Shown here: positions 50,422 to 64,000 of the stretch, piece by piece
Layout: every line of letters begins with the position of its first letter
Position numbering within the stretch: the first letter of the stretch is position 1
From: Gymnogyps californianus
Taxonomy: Eukaryota; Chordata; Aves; Accipitriformes; Cathartidae
NCBI RefSeq assembly: GCF_018139145.2
Contig: NC_059487.1
Location: 7,461,792 to 7,525,791, forward strand
Direction: 5' to 3'
DNA: 64,000 nucleotides
Position numbers and translations under genes: made by a program
Notes under the pieces: generated by a model
What the model was told of the DNA's origin: nothing
Database searches by the model: none
What the model saw: only the letters and a program-made list of their open reading frames with translations

Positions 50422-52624
50422 TTAGATAAGCCTCTAACCCTAATCAAGAGAGAGAACTTTCAGTTATTCTATGTTGCTTCAAATCATTAATGGCAGAAGC
50501 AGAAAAGATCACATGGATCATTCTGCTTTCTTCATAACTCTCTGATGACTTCTCTGCATTATCATTCCTACTAATAGTTTAAAGTCTTGTAAATCTCCAG
50601 TGATAATGTGTTAAATGCTTTTCCTGGGGAAAGTATTTTATAGTTATTCTTGAGCGTTCCCTATGTTCTTCCTTGTCTCCTGTGCTGAAGGATTCTCTTT
50701 TATATTTGCCCTGGGCTGTCACTGAACTACATGTCTTCATGTCAAGCATGTTACCTTTGGATTTCAAAGGACTTGGCTCTATGTACCTGAGACCCAAATA
50801 TTATCCTTGAAACCCATTTTATCAGCTACAACAAAAACCTGTAGGCTTCTGCATTTCTTAGGTACATAACTGCCTCCTTGAATACCTGCTGTGTAGGAGC
50901 TTAAATATCCACTTCTGGGCATGTACCAATTTCAGTCCTTGAAAATTAGAGCAAAGGTCACATTTCTTGTGTGCAATTAAAATATTTTTTTGCTCTAACT
51001 TCGCCATCAAGACAATTTTTATTTTTTAGGTGTTACAATAACAGTCCAAGCTTCCCACTTGGCAATTTTTGTCAATGTTTCTCATTACCATTGCTTTGGG
51101 TCCTTTTACCAGACTGTGCCCTGCCTGAGTACCAGTGCAGATTTAGCACTGCAGCAATATCACTATGCTCCACAGATCAGTCCTGTCCACAGACAAAAAG
51201 ACTGTCATGCTGAATACTTTGCCCTTTATTGTTTGGGTCCCATTTAAAACAGCAGGGAATTAATGGTAGCTTTGCAGCTATTTCCAGTCTTGTTAGTCAA
51301 CAAACATGCACTCTCTGCTTATCCTTATGAATATAAACCCAAACTGTCCCAAAAGGCAATGCAGGAAAATTACCTATTTACTACTGGAAACATGCACTGA
51401 ATGGCAGGAGAGGTCTCTCATCAGATGACAAAACTTTACCTGCTACATGTAGATTTGCATTTGAAAGAAAATATTCCTTATTCCCCTGAGTTTGTGTTCT
51501 GCTGCCATACCTGAGCTGAATGCTGTGAAGTTGTTTCTTGTCACTTAAGATTTGATGTCTTTGGGATCCAAGTATATCCCTGACACAATTTCAGTGGAGC
51601 TGAAGTTTTAGCCAGGACCAAGTTAGTTCTTGCTATGTAAAAAAACCCAAGCAAATAAAAAATCCCTGTGTCTCTTCCACTTCCCAAAACCAAACATAGA
51701 AGAAACTATTTTAGCAGGGTTAATATAACTTCTTGAATAAGTGCTGATGGGTATTAAGAACGTTTTGTCTCTGAGCTGGAGTACTCATTAGAGAGGTTAG
51801 CTATACTTCTTAAATGAACGTACAAAAAATTCCTGCATTTTTGAGGCTTTGCTCCTGTTTAGGTCCATGCATCACTATTTCCTATCTATGCTTGCTTGCT
51901 GATAGTTTGGTATATCTAAGTCAGTCAATATAATTTGTGTTAACAGGGGTTTTTCCTCTGTCTGTGAAAAAATGGAATTTAAAAGTATTTTCCTCCTGTC
52001 ACTTGAAAGATCTCTAAAACAGTTGTCCACATGCCCTACACACTCTGGTTACTTTAGCCTTGTTTCTTGCCTGTCATCACAGCTTCTCATTGAAGAGTAC
52101 ATAACCAGACAGAGGGGCAACAACAGATACATGCTTAGGGTGAAGAATTTCACCATCTGTGGGGTGTGTTGGCAGGAAATGTACAAATTCAAGCATGGAA
52201 ACAAAAGTGAATAAAAGTTGAAAGGGGATAAAATAGACTCAAAAATTATCCAGAAAGAGGTCAAACAAGGAAGTGGATGTGATCAAGTATGAGGAGAGAA
52301 ACTGAATCAAGAAATTTGGCTTGAAACAAGGTGTAAGGCAATGATGATCATGTTCTTGTTTGTCAGAAAGGAACTGGAAAAAAGAGCACTGAAAATCTCT
52401 GGGCTGGACCCTATGTGAACCCTTCTGGAAGAAAATGTTGCAGCACATCTGCAGTGAATGATTAATTTTAATACTATGATAATAACATATTCATACTTAA
52501 TAATGAATTATTGAGTATGAATATCTTTCAGATGAGTATATTCAGTTTAATCCAGGGTGTAAAGTAATATATTCTAAAAAATATCACTGTCTAACTCTGA
52601 GTTCCTATTTGAACATCACTGTCA

Positions 52625-52658
52625 GTTTGTTTGGGTTTTGTTTGTTTGTTTGTTTTTT
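52625..52658. repeat. (TTTG)n microsatellite
   Basis: This is a TTTGTTTGGGTTTTG start followed by four TTTG units and a T run. Confidence 0.75.
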
Positions 52659-55600
52659 TAAGAAAGATTGATATTTTATTTAGTACTGTCTAAAATAGGT
52701 ATGCATGCACAGATAGCCCCAACATATTCTTGTCAGGATCTGGCAGCCTTGCCTAAAAGTTCTGTGCCAAATGGGAATTGGTTTTGATTTTTTTTTTTTT
52801 TTTAAATGAGAGGTGGAGTCAGATAATTCACTGCACTTGAGTTCAAATGGAAATTGCAGAAACTGTTAAAACTAATCTACACACACAGACTTGTACTAGT
52901 TTAGTTTAAACAGTATGACTATTTTTGTAGCTACTCTTACTTCAGATTTCATTGATTAATATGCTTACTTTGAATATGTTAACTTTGAATCAATAGACAC
53001 AGTCAGATATGGATAGCTGTGTGATAGCTCTGTTCACATTCTAAACTAGTTTGCTGTTTGTACAGATTAACATGGGACTGTGGTCAAACTAGCAAATCCT
53101 GCCCCTTTGTTTCAAAACACCAGTGCTAAATTGAATCTTAAATTAAGGTTGTATAATGCTTTCTGTGAACGAAAAAAATAAATTCTGTTCTGCTTTTGGT
53201 AAATCTAGAGTTATTCTGCCTATGCCTAGATAATGGAATGGTTCTGAATTGAAGAATTGCACTTGAGAGCCACCGAGAACAGAATGTGCTTGATTGTAGT
53301 TGCTTGAATTGTACAAAAAATATCCAAGCAATGTTGGGGTCCATCAATTTATTGGCTTATGTCTATTTATTTGCTGTTCTTTAAACTCTTATCGCCCTAT
53401 TAACTGACAGTTTGGTTTATAGTCTATTGAGCTCGAAGAAAAGTTCTTTAAAAGCTTACATGATGGAATAAAAAATATTTAAGCTTGCTTCAGAGAAAGA
53501 AAATGAGAACGTTCTACTGAGTTCGTCCTTTACTATGTGAAGAATCTTAAGGGACCTCACTGGCTTCTGAGAAGAAATTGTAAGAAATAATGTGTTCAGA
53601 GTATTTTCCCTCTGCATTTTCTCTCAGGGATATTTGTCATGCAAGATTATTCCATCAAATTGTCAGAAGTGTTCCATTTGGTTAGGTTTTACCTATTAAA
53701 TGGGAGGGTTAGTTGTAATTGATTGTATTGGTTTGTTTCTGCTCTGTGCCAGGACACATGTACCATCAGGTTTCTGCTATTGAATGTTCAGTATCTGTGC
53801 ATGCCACAGAGTTGAAATTTAGATATACTTTTCTATTTTAGTGAAATTCTTGCTATTGGTTTGCTCTTAGTTGCTTGCTATTAGTTCTTGCAACTAAATT
53901 TTCTGTTTAGTGAAATTAGTTGCATCTAATCAAGAGGTGGCACCAGTATTTGAAATAACAGTGAATTCATATGAACTAGTACACCTTGGCTGTTACATAT
54001 TTGAGTCTTTTCCTTCTCTAGCATATGTAATTCTATGAATTTTACGGAAAACACTAATTGTTTCAGCAACTGTCTCTACATTTGAGTTTCCATGTTTGCA
54101 TGTGAATGAACTGAATAAATCATAACTAAATTTGTTATTACAACAGTCTACATCAGGAGTTACTCCCACATTTATTCTGGAATTATACCTACAACAGAGC
54201 AGGAGTTTTAGCTCAGAATTATTATGCATAAAAGTATGTGTATGTGTGTGTTTAAGAGAGGAAAGAGTGTGCAGGAGGATGGTTCTTTTTTGAAAGTAGA
54301 TTTCTGAGTAGATTTCCAGAAATCAAACATCAATGTGAAATGGAGGTTATTGTGCTGTATTGGCTGCACTCCACCATCTCCACACACAATCATGTACTTC
54401 ACCTGAACCTGCAAGAGCCATCATCTTTGAGGAGCCAGTGACTGTAATTCAATTTTTTTATTATTACTACAGAGGCAGGCATTTTTTGCTAAACAGTACT
54501 GAGTGATGTGTGGTGATTTTATGATCTTATCCGGGGATTAGGGAGTTGGAGCTAAACTCATTTTCCTTAGAGTCACATATTGGCCTCAAACCATGGTTCA
54601 TGGACCATGCTGATAAAAAGCAAATGATTTTATTCAGTTCACATTAAATTCAAACTTCAGACCCTGGAGACCTACAGAAATAATGTATTAACACTTATCT
54701 TATAGAGCTGAATTCTTCTAGGAATAGCAATCCTTCAGCAGCAGAGCAGAGAGAATGCTAAGGCTTTCAGGAGTCTGGCATTTTGTCCTGAAGTAGGCAT
54801 TGTGCTATGAATTAAATTTTGAATTTTGGGAGTGCAGTTTTCAGGGGATGTTGTGTCTGCTGCTCCCAGAGAATTACAGGAATAATATTTGTACATTCTA
54901 AAGTTCATTTAAATCTTCATTATTGCTGAAGAGAAAATCGAAAGACTGAAGTCCGTCCCTATTACCTGAGAGAATCCCTTCAGCTTTTAGTAGGTTATTT
55001 TCCCAGTGGGCAGAATGAGAAGTGGGTGGGTGGAGGGGAAAAGGGTCTTAAACAGAGGTTTTGACTGATTCTTAATAATTCCGCCCCCCCCATTATAGCA
55101 CACATAGTAGCAGGATAATTTATTGTTGGTGATGTGCTGATTCGGAGCAAAGAAACATTTGCCTCTTACTTATGATCCTAAGAAAATCGTATTTTTGCTG
55201 TATCATCATTCAGTGTCACAAATGTGCTAGAAGACATTGGAAAATTAAAACCCAAATGATGAGACACACAATATGGAAATGGCTAGATGTATCACAGAGC
55301 AAAAGGAAGATATAGGAACTTCTTTCTAATGCCAAATCATTGCAGAGGAGTGTATTCTGGATCCTAGCAATGCAATAGAGCACATTTTTCTCCGGAGTTA
55401 TATGCTCATAAATATCTCCAATATTTCTCTGGTCATTTTTTGAGTATTGTAAATTCACAGGAAGACTAATAATCCACTTGCAGTGGAAAAGCAATAATCT
55501 ATTTTTCCGCTATCAAAAAATGCACATCAGCATATACAATTCCCTTTTTCCCCAGGTCCCTGTGCTAACCAGAAAGAGCTTTGATTTCAGTGCTGGTCAC

Positions 55601-55683
55601 CTTTACAAAAGTTTCAGTGAGTTATTGGGCTCTGTTTCTCTTGATCAGATCAATGGATGCTATTCCCCTGAAATGATCAAAGC

Positions 55684-55709
55684 AGGAATGGAATGGAATG
55701 AAATGAAAA
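55684..55709. repeat. (GGAAT)n-like short tandem repeat
   Basis: Four to five GGAAT/GAAAT units lie in a row (GGAATGGAATGGAATGAAATG). Confidence 0.75.
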
Positions 55710-56649
55710 GATAGCTTAATGCTTAACACCAGTTAATGTAACTGGTTTGCCTGTGGAAATAGACTGGTTTGTCTAGGATTCCAAAAAAAGATTAAACTGA
55801 CCAATATATGATAATATAACTGGCCAGAATACTTATGGCTAGCTTGCAGAATTTTAAATGTTATCTTCGTGTTTAAGCCTGCTGGCATAACAGTAAGTAT
55901 ATGGAGCTAAGCTTGGCATTCTGTGTTTATTTAGTTAAAAGGATTAGATGGATCCTATTGTATCTGTATGATTCCTTCATAATTAGGCACAGACTTAACC
56001 AGGAGGTATAGGTACCATAGCTCTTGCATTAGCATTCTCTAATGCAGCAGGCACTCTCCCTGTAATGTGAATTGCAGCACTCTGCCCAATACCCACAGTG
56101 CCTTCATTTGCTTATTTACCTTTCCTGTTTAAAAGCCAACATGAGAATAAGTCAGAGGCTGATTTCACTGAGACTGAAGAAATGCTAACCACAGCAATGG
56201 GGGCAAAGCCATTCCCTAAATTACAAAAAGGAAAGAACATGCCAGACAGTGTTGGATAATGGTAACCTTGGAATCACCACAATTATGAACAGTCCCGTTC
56301 TTTTTTATTATTAGCACTTTAGGGGTACCTCATTCTCTTTTATTAAACTGCCTCCCTTCTGAAAATATTGCAGTATGTACTAAACAGGCTTTGCAAAGTG
56401 TAGGGGTTGTTCCTTCTTTAAGGGCAGTTTTATTTTGGTACGTTTACGCGGGAAAATATTGGCTGCCTTGTCCTGAAGTTCAATTAGTTTTTGTGTTGAG
56501 TTAAAGTTAGTAACTTTTTATATACATAGCTAATTTTTACTCTGGCAGTTGGAATAAAGATCTCCTGACTATCTGTCCTTAAATAAGATTCATTTCTATT
56601 GTGAAATCTCTTTTGCAGGGGCACCTTTTACGTAATTCTTGACTCTCTG

Positions 56650-57350
56650 TGTTACAGGACATTCTAGACAGTCCCATATTTATTCTCTCTGCCGGTTGTG
56701 TCCATGTCTCTTGCTGGCCCTGCTCTTCTAGAATCTCTCCAATTCTTCTACTTTTTTCTTATCTGGTTCCCCAAACTGGAAACGCTGTCCTCATTTCTCA
56801 AATGGAGTGGAATATATTGCCTCTGTGTCTTACATATGACTCCTGTAACAATGCTTCCCAGAATGAGATTAGCCTTTTTTATTTGAGCATCATGTTATTG
56901 ATTCACCATAAGCTTTAGATGTTTTTGTGCTGAACTGCTGCCTTGCCAGATGGTCCCAATTTTGCTTTTGTGCATTTCATTTTTCCTTCCTAAGTGTATA
57001 GCATTTTACACTTACCTTTATTGAATTTAACTTTGTTGAGTTTAGATTCTCTGCAACCTGTCAAGATAATTTTGAATTCTCAGCTTGTTCTCTGAAATGT
57101 TTGCAGTGGCTCTAAAGTAGGTGTCACAGGCGGATTTTATAATTATCTTCTATTCTTATTATTCAAACTGACATACAAAATATTTTCTTTAGTTGAGTTT
57201 AGAACTACACCACCCAAAGGATCCCACTTAAAATATTTCCACCATTTGACAGAGGAACATTTCTCAGCAGGTTATATATCCTCCTTCTGCAATTTCTATC
57301 GAGGACATATACCAGTCCTTTAGCGTTTGTCTCTTAATACAACAGTGCTT
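56650..57350. mobile_element. Ancient CR1/L3-type LINE relic
   Basis: A series of blocks occurs in the order known from old CR1/L3-type LINE relics in amniotes. They include AATGAGATTAGCCTTTTTTA, then GTGTATAGCATTTTACACTT and TTTATTGAATTTAACTTTGTTG, then CAACCTGTCAAGATAATTTTG with GAATTC. A later GGATCCCACTTAAAATATTTCC block corresponds to the 'ggatcccactagaaac' part. It is heavily diverged, with no open frame. The exact boundaries, subfamily and sense strand need a repeat search, so the strand is left open. Confidence 0.5.
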
Positions 57351-60300
57351 CAGAGTTAAGCAAGGCTTAGTCCCTAGGTGGTTTTGTATTGCTTCAGTCT
57401 GTGAACCATGCCACAGATACATCGTTGGATGATAAGGGCTTTTTTTCATGTGCTTGTAGCGCAGAATGTTGTACCATCAGCAGTAATTTTAAGATTACAG
57501 AAGATCATCCATCTCAGCAAAATTTCTGCATTAGCTAGGAACTCTTGGGGCACACAGCAGAAATACTGTTCACTGGAATTAGTAAAGCATGTCTTTACTT
57601 CACTATTTATGCTGTTCTTGATTTATATTTTCCTTGATACCTGTGCTCCCTGAAAGTCAGCTTCACTTAGCAGCCCTTTGTGTCCTGATTTTCCCCTGTT
57701 ACCTGCTCCTTCTACCCTAATACCATATTCCTTCTACCTCTTTTTTAGTTGTAATTTACCTAAGGTGTACACTTATATCAGCACTTTCTTTCAAGTGTTT
57801 CTGAAGAGATGAAGATAATCCAAGATATTTGTAGTACAGGTGAAAACACACAGCTGAGTCAGTTTCTGTGGTTGCAGCTTCAAGTTTCAAAACAGCAGGC
57901 TTGTGCGTTCACTCTGTGTCAGTATATCCTTGTATTAGGAAACCAGCCAAGGCGCTGGCTCTTATCTTTTGCTCTTCGTATCAAATGTGAAGAGGGTAAT
58001 AATACATAAGTGTGCAATGTGAATGAATCACAGGGGTACAACAGAGTTCAATACCCAGATTTACTAAACACAAGCAACATGCAAGGCCTAGCAAACTGAG
58101 CCCTGAGGAAAGCTATGGATTCCAATTTCAAGGGACGCAACAAAATTCAAAACAAGGGAATTCTTGCTTTATTTCTAGCCTTCAGCTTTTATAGATGAAG
58201 AGTTTCTTTCTTGTTGCAGTTCTCATCTACTTATTTCATCTCTAAACTAGAAGAAATACTTTGTTTATAAATCCAATTTGTCTTTGATTAGAGCACAATA
58301 AGCCTTAAGCCCAATGGGCAGGGTTCTCCCTACCGGTTCTCCAAGATGTGAGAGGCCTAGGTTCAGTTTCTTGCTCCACTAGGTTTGAATATTGCTTTTC
58401 CATGTACTGAATTAAGCTGATGAACTTTCGTAGGGTGGATGACTTTTTCTGACTTGAGGACCACCTACCAAAACTTACATATAAAACAGAGCCACAGAAT
58501 TTTGCATCTGATTATTTGGAGACAGAAGAAGAGCTTATAGGAAGAAGATCTTAAAGGTTTCTCATTTTTTGTTTTAGTGTTACTGCTGGTTTCCAGGTAA
58601 TGGTTGATCCTGCTGATGTTGGTTTCAGTAACTCACCTGGCTTACTTGCCTAGCAATTTGAATTTCTCAGCAGCTCCTGTGTCGGTAGGGCTTCACTGCT
58701 ATCACTTGACTTAGCACTGAAATGGGATGGTACATGAATGTCTTGCAAACTGACTGTGGCTCAAGAGCTGCCAGCTGGCCAGCCTTCAACTTTGGGCTCT
58801 TTTTGGTGTGTTTGTCTGCTTTTCTTTTTTCCCTTTTGAAGTTAAAAAGAAAAGTTAAATACCAGATTTCTACAGGACAGAAGAGCATTTCCTACACTAT
58901 TCTGTACTGGAGCCAAGGGATTAATTCTTTATGAATGCTTAATCAGTCTGTCATAGAACTTTTCTGAGGACTGAATTCCCATATTTGAGCGTGTGGCTTT
59001 TTCAGTAGCCCTGTTTTCATCTGATCCCCCAAGCCACTGCTGTCACTTAGAACAAGGTCATCATTTCTCAGTCCTGTTCACAGCGCATCAGCTTACTGGG
59101 GTGGAAGTAATTTTTCCTTAGCACGATGCAGTCTCTACTGACGGTAGCATGTTTTGGTCAATGTTAATTTGGATAGAGAGGGATCTGTGTGGTATGTCAG
59201 AGTCAGTATCCTTCTTTTGTTTCACATCTCCAGTTAAATTCTCTCAGCAGCATGAAGCACAGACACAGGATCATGGCTTACCTTACAATGTGTTGCAGCT
59301 GGTCTCCCTTTGGAAAGGTTGCTCTGTCAGTGAGTAGACCCATCTGTTTCTTTAGTTTATTTTCCATACTGGCACTTCTGCCAGAGCTTAGCAGTTCTGA
59401 CATCATCCACTCAAGGCTGAAGCTTGAATTCTGAGATACTTGTTTAGCTTGATCATCATTTGTCCCCTCACTCCCTACTGCTTCTGTGACTGTGATAAAA
59501 GCTATTTCTTAAAAAGCAGGACTATTTTGGAATGTTGACTACAGACTCTGAAAGAAGTGAAAGGAGGGCTCTTTTCTCTATAAATTGCCTGTTGCCCAAC
59601 TTGCATCACCAGTTAATTCTGGTTGAAGGTATTAATCAGGTTTATACTTCAGCTGTTAACTGGTTGCATTTGCACTTACCTGGTTTGTATGTATACTTGA
59701 GACAAAAGATCATAAATTAGATGAACAGTATCTGACTGAGTCCATGGGATAGCTTTGGTGTACCTCGAACTCCGTAGGACTTCCCAATTTCCTTTAAGAA
59801 ATTCAAGACACATTAAAAAAGAGGATCGGGGAGGTTAACAGCTGCAAAAACAATGTTGTTGCACAGGAAGGTGGCAGGGGAGATGAAAGGTAGGGCACTG
59901 CAAAATGCATTACGCTCTCCTCTCCCCTCCCCCTCTAAAAAAATATAAACCACCCCAAAACAAATTACAGTTTGTGAGAATCTGAAAAAGTAGTTTGCCT
60001 AAAAATTTACATCATGTCTTGATGCATATTGAGGAGGTAGGGCTCCTTAGAGAATATGTAGAACACCAAATATTACAATGAGAATTCATGACCAAAAAAA
60101 TTACCTAAAAAAGATGCAGCAGTAATTGATTTTATGTGTGTGCTCTCACATGAGTAATGATATCCTGCTTTTTATAAAGTTTCTTTCAGAAATAATTTCT
60201 ACAGAGCTTTACAGCAATGATTACTTCCATTAAATTCTTCTATGAGGAACCAGAAGTGTTATTTTACTTATTTTATATGTGAATGATGTAAGCAGTGAGT

Positions 60301-63300
60301 GATGTAAGGACTAAATGATGGCTTGCAGAATTGGTAATAGTAACTACATGTTGATATCCCTGTTGCTTACTCTAACTGACACTTCCTAGTGGTAAGCTCT
60401 CCTTTTTATGTGATTACGTATCTCCTTCCCGGCTTGCTCTTGGTACACATGGAGTTTTACTTGCAGTCTTAGCTGTTGGAAACAACTATTTACACAGAAT
60501 CTTGAGCCTCCCTAAAAAATGTTTTAGATATTAGGGCTGTTGGGTAGGGTTTAAAAAAGCTTTGAACTCCAAGAATAAAGAATCTAAAATTGATTAACAG
60601 TTCTAAAACGCCATTCTGGAATCCTCTGTACTTTTTTCCCTAAAAGGCATTAGCTCATGATTTTTGAAAGCCTGAGGTTCAGATAACTGCTGTATAAGAA
60701 CTATGTATCATTCTCATATTTCTGAAGTGCTTAGTTAATGATGGATGGGGTTTTATTACACAATAAGCTAAATGGATGTAGAAGATATTTATGTATGCAA
60801 CTAAATATCTGAATTAATTATGTACACAAAAGGCCAAAATTCGTTATTTGTTCATAGTAATTATATATTGCATTTGATTACTTAGACTCTGGGTATTGTT
60901 CATCATCAAAACTTAGATTTAGTATAAACTAGAACTGTACTGGCCAGATCTACAATAATCTAAATCACTGTGCTGATTTACATTAATGGAACATATGGTT
61001 TCGTTGCCGTGGCTTCTGTTCCAAGCAGTGAAGCCATACCCAATTGATTTATGAATGAAGCTCAGCAGAGGCCTGTTACAGAAAAAAATTACTTGAACCT
61101 TTTCTCCAGAGGTTTGGAGATCCATGTTTTTAAAATTAATGATACTACAGTGATGGCTTTGAATTCAAAGAGAAAACTGTCTCAGAGAAGAAGGAGTTGA
61201 CGACAATATAGTGCTGACTGCCAGATGGATACCAAATCGCAAAGTGTTTGCTAGAAAGTCACATTGGGAAGGTTTCATACAGACAGCAGCTGGTGAGATG
61301 CAGCTGTGCAATCAGTTCTGCAGAAGAGTACACACAGTGTTCAGCTCTCTCAGTGCAAAACTAACTTCTGTTCCACATGGATCAGAAATATTTACCACGT
61401 TTTATTATTAGCTGGATGCTGATTTTGTACAGGACCTATTTGGAAGAAAGGGGAAGTCTTGCTTTTAAAACACAATATTCTTGCTCAGCAACAGATTCTT
61501 GTATGTTGTTTAATTATAACGTGCTTTTTTGGGGCAGAGGCTAGCCTTCTTTGAAGAGCTGATGGGCCATTTTAAGTATCACTCTAAGTAAGAGAAGATA
61601 AGATATATTTCTATCAACATTACAAGATGACAGGAATCGTCTTAAATAAGGTGGCTATTTGTTTTATGAAAATCCATAATACATATCCACTTACCATATA
61701 GGTAACATTTAGAAAGACTTTGGTATATCAGTTGACTTTAATGTCCTTAGGATTTGATGGACACCCTTTACTGCAATGACAAGATATTTTGAAATAGACA
61801 GAAATGCTTTGGCAGGGATCTAATAGCAATCAACCGTGGTGGGACACCACCAGTTGGGTCTAAAACTTACGGCTTTTTCACACTGGAATCTCGGCAAGGT
61901 CCAGTAAATGACTTTTGTTCTACACTTTCTGGTATAGTTCCTCAGTCAACAACATCTGATCCTGCTTCACAGAAACAGGCTTCGTAGGTTGAAAAGTCCT
62001 ATGTACTATTGAACCTCCAGCTCTGAGCATGGAATTTATGGCTTACATCTTCAGAGACACAGGCAGCTCTCAGCTGCACTATCTCTGTTGGCCCTCAGCC
62101 CAAGCAGCCAAACCTCCACGAGTGGGGAGGATGTGCTCAGGGCCCTGACATTGAGGTTCTTGTCCCTGATTGTGTCTCAGAGCACTCTCTCTTTTGTTCT
62201 GTGGCTTTGGACACCCAGCATTAATACTTAGTTAATTTTATCTCTGTCTAAATGTTTTCTTGTGTTCTGCTGCCTGTCTTCTGTGGTGAGTCAAGAGAAA
62301 ACTAACTTCCCAAATATGTGCTCATCCCATTGTTTTAAAGTGCTCACATTTGAAAGAGGGAGATGAAAAATGTGTGGTTATTCTGTATTTCTGTATGGGA
62401 GAATAGCTGTTGTGACAAATGTCTGTTAGGAAATCATGGATTTCACACTTCACATATGTGTCTCATCATTTTTCACTGTGATCAGAAAAGTAATTTGGAA
62501 TACCAGTCAATTCTTACACAGACAGACTCTTCAGATTATTACCACTGTCATACCTAATTGCATAGTGCTGCCCAGCAAAAGCACTCCTCTAGTAAACAAG
62601 ATGCCCAACCTGAATTTTCCGTTCTGTGTGTCTGAAATTAATAAGCAGCAGTGCCACTTGGTCTAATGGATTTGAGCTAGAATGGTTAAGAATTCTGAGT
62701 TATTTTTCTAGACCTACTGTATTCTTTCTATTTTCTATGTCAATTTTCCTATTTATAAATGAAAAGGTATTGATACTTTGGCTGGGTAGGAAGAAGGAGA
62801 GTAAGGTCTTTTTGTGTTTTGATATACTTTTTTGCTGTTTTAAAAATTTATAAATAGCAAACATATTAGTTGTTTCCATTTGAAAACTGGGGAATGAGGA
62901 GAGAAAAAGGAAGAAACCACACTGCCCACAAGTTTTCTTGGTCCTTTTACCTCCTTTTTAATTCTAGATTTTCCTCCAAATTAATATTATTTTGACCTTT
63001 TGAAAGAATGAAATATAGAAACATTGACATGTTGAAATGTTTTAAATATATCAAGAAAATATACATTCTGTGTTCTTCTTTATTGATATTTGGAAGCCAT
63101 TTCTAGTGAACATCCTTCTGGAGAAGCTATGGAATAAATTCAAATAAATGTCTTAAATTGTTACTAAATACCACTTCCTGCGTCAATGAAACTTCCAATT
63201 AGAATGACAGTTGTCTGTGAACACGGACTCTTTTCCCAAGGGAAGATTCCACAGTATATATTTATATAGAAGATCGATTCATCCCTGGGATCTGTGCTGA

Positions 63301-64000
63301 TGCTTTGCCAGCAAAGTTGAAAAAGGGACAAGAGCTACTGTGATCCTAGAGTGCCAGCTGGGTGTGTGCCCAGAGCTGGGCTCTGTCAGACCCAGGCTGG
63401 TCAGCCATAGCTGAAGAAGAATATCGTTAGTAAATACTGACTAATGACTTCTACCCTGGGATGACATTCCACGGCCTTATATTTGACAATAAGAAATGTT
63501 TGTTTTATTGAAAAGTAGCTCAGGCATTTTGACTTCTATCTTACTCTGCAAAAACTTAAGGGAAAGTTTTCACATCATCTCCAAGGATAATTATGTGGTT
63601 TTGTCAAACAAAAATTTACAAGCTCCTTTTATTATGCATTATGCAGTCAAAAAATTGACATTGTAAAATCAAATTCCTTTCATGCTTTGAACTAATTACT
63701 GTGCCCTTTTCACTTTACGTATTGCCATGTCATGAAATTCCTTAGCTGAGTATTCTGAAAGACACAAAGAATCACGGCCAACCCAAACAAGCTGTGAAAT
63801 GACTAATGGCTTCAGCTTTAATCATCTGACATGTCCTTTGAGAGAACATGACTTGGTGTGCATCTTTTCTGTGACACATCTCTGGAAGTTTATGGGACAT
63901 CATGCATATCTAGTTAGCAATTAAACGGTTTAAATTGCAACAGGAATGCTAACATCTCTTCCTGCCTGGGGGGTTCCTATTGCAAGGTAGCTGATACCTT
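57351..64000. other. Non-coding AT-rich DNA
   Basis: No gene is recognised; the longest frames are about 80 codons and random in look. A modest GC rise occurs at about 62.04-62.22 kb and 63.34-63.42 kb without CpG clustering. The last 300 bp are low-repeat and could include conserved non-coding DNA. Confidence 0.6.

Larger units (their letters stand above)
49461..56648. other. Non-coding AT-rich DNA
   Basis: No gene is recognised. Simple tracts include a T run at 50218-50232, (TTTG)n at 52625-52658, a T run at 52788-52803, (TG)n at 54234-54252 and (GGAAT)n at 55684-55709. Frames of up to 92 codons look random. A CR1 tail lies at 50.36 kb. Confidence 0.65.

Overview
The window is vertebrate nuclear DNA, almost certainly from a bird. 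The clearest evidence is two nearly full-length copies of an avian-type endogenous retrovirus LTR and a 5'-truncated CR1 LINE tail that ends in the CR1-typical octamer repeats. A few worn MIR/L3-type relics sit in AT-rich single-copy DNA. The LTR type suggests a neoavian rather than a galliform host, but I cannot name a species. No intact protein-coding gene, exon series, rRNA, tRNA, CpG island or CRISPR array can be supported. The window reads as intergenic DNA or the inside of a very large intron. The longest ATG-initiated frame is only 139 codons, and a few frames of that size are expected by chance in 64 kb of AT-rich DNA.

Layout. 1-11.8 kb: AT-rich non-coding DNA with short low-complexity tracts. 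11827-12432: minus-strand solo LTR with a perfect 5-bp target-site duplication. 12.4-19.6 kb: non-coding, with (TA/CA)n and pyrimidine microsatellites and a MIR-like SINE. 19572-20178: plus-strand solo LTR of the same family, with its own perfect 5-bp duplication. 20.2-31.5 kb: non-coding. 31521-31728: truncated, more diverged LTR fragment. 31.7-43.3 kb: non-coding, with two MIR-like relics and some stretches that look like candidate conserved regulatory DNA. 43.34-49.46 kb: the most unusual segment. Two diverged direct repeats about 5.9 kb apart bracket a region whose minus strand carries a chain of broken, cysteine- and glycosylation-site-bearing reading frames. A 37-bp LTR tip sits at its upper edge. 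I read this tentatively as an old, decayed endogenous retrovirus, possibly an envelope-gene relic. 49.5-64 kb: non-coding, with the CR1 tail at 50.36 kb and an ancient CR1/L3-type LINE relic at about 56.65-57.3 kb.

No genes work together here. The active parts, if any, would be the LTRs, which carry a TATA box and a poly(A) signal, and possible distal enhancers. No new defence, metabolic or mobile system is evident. The best candidate for something undescribed is the 43.3-49.5 kb decayed element.
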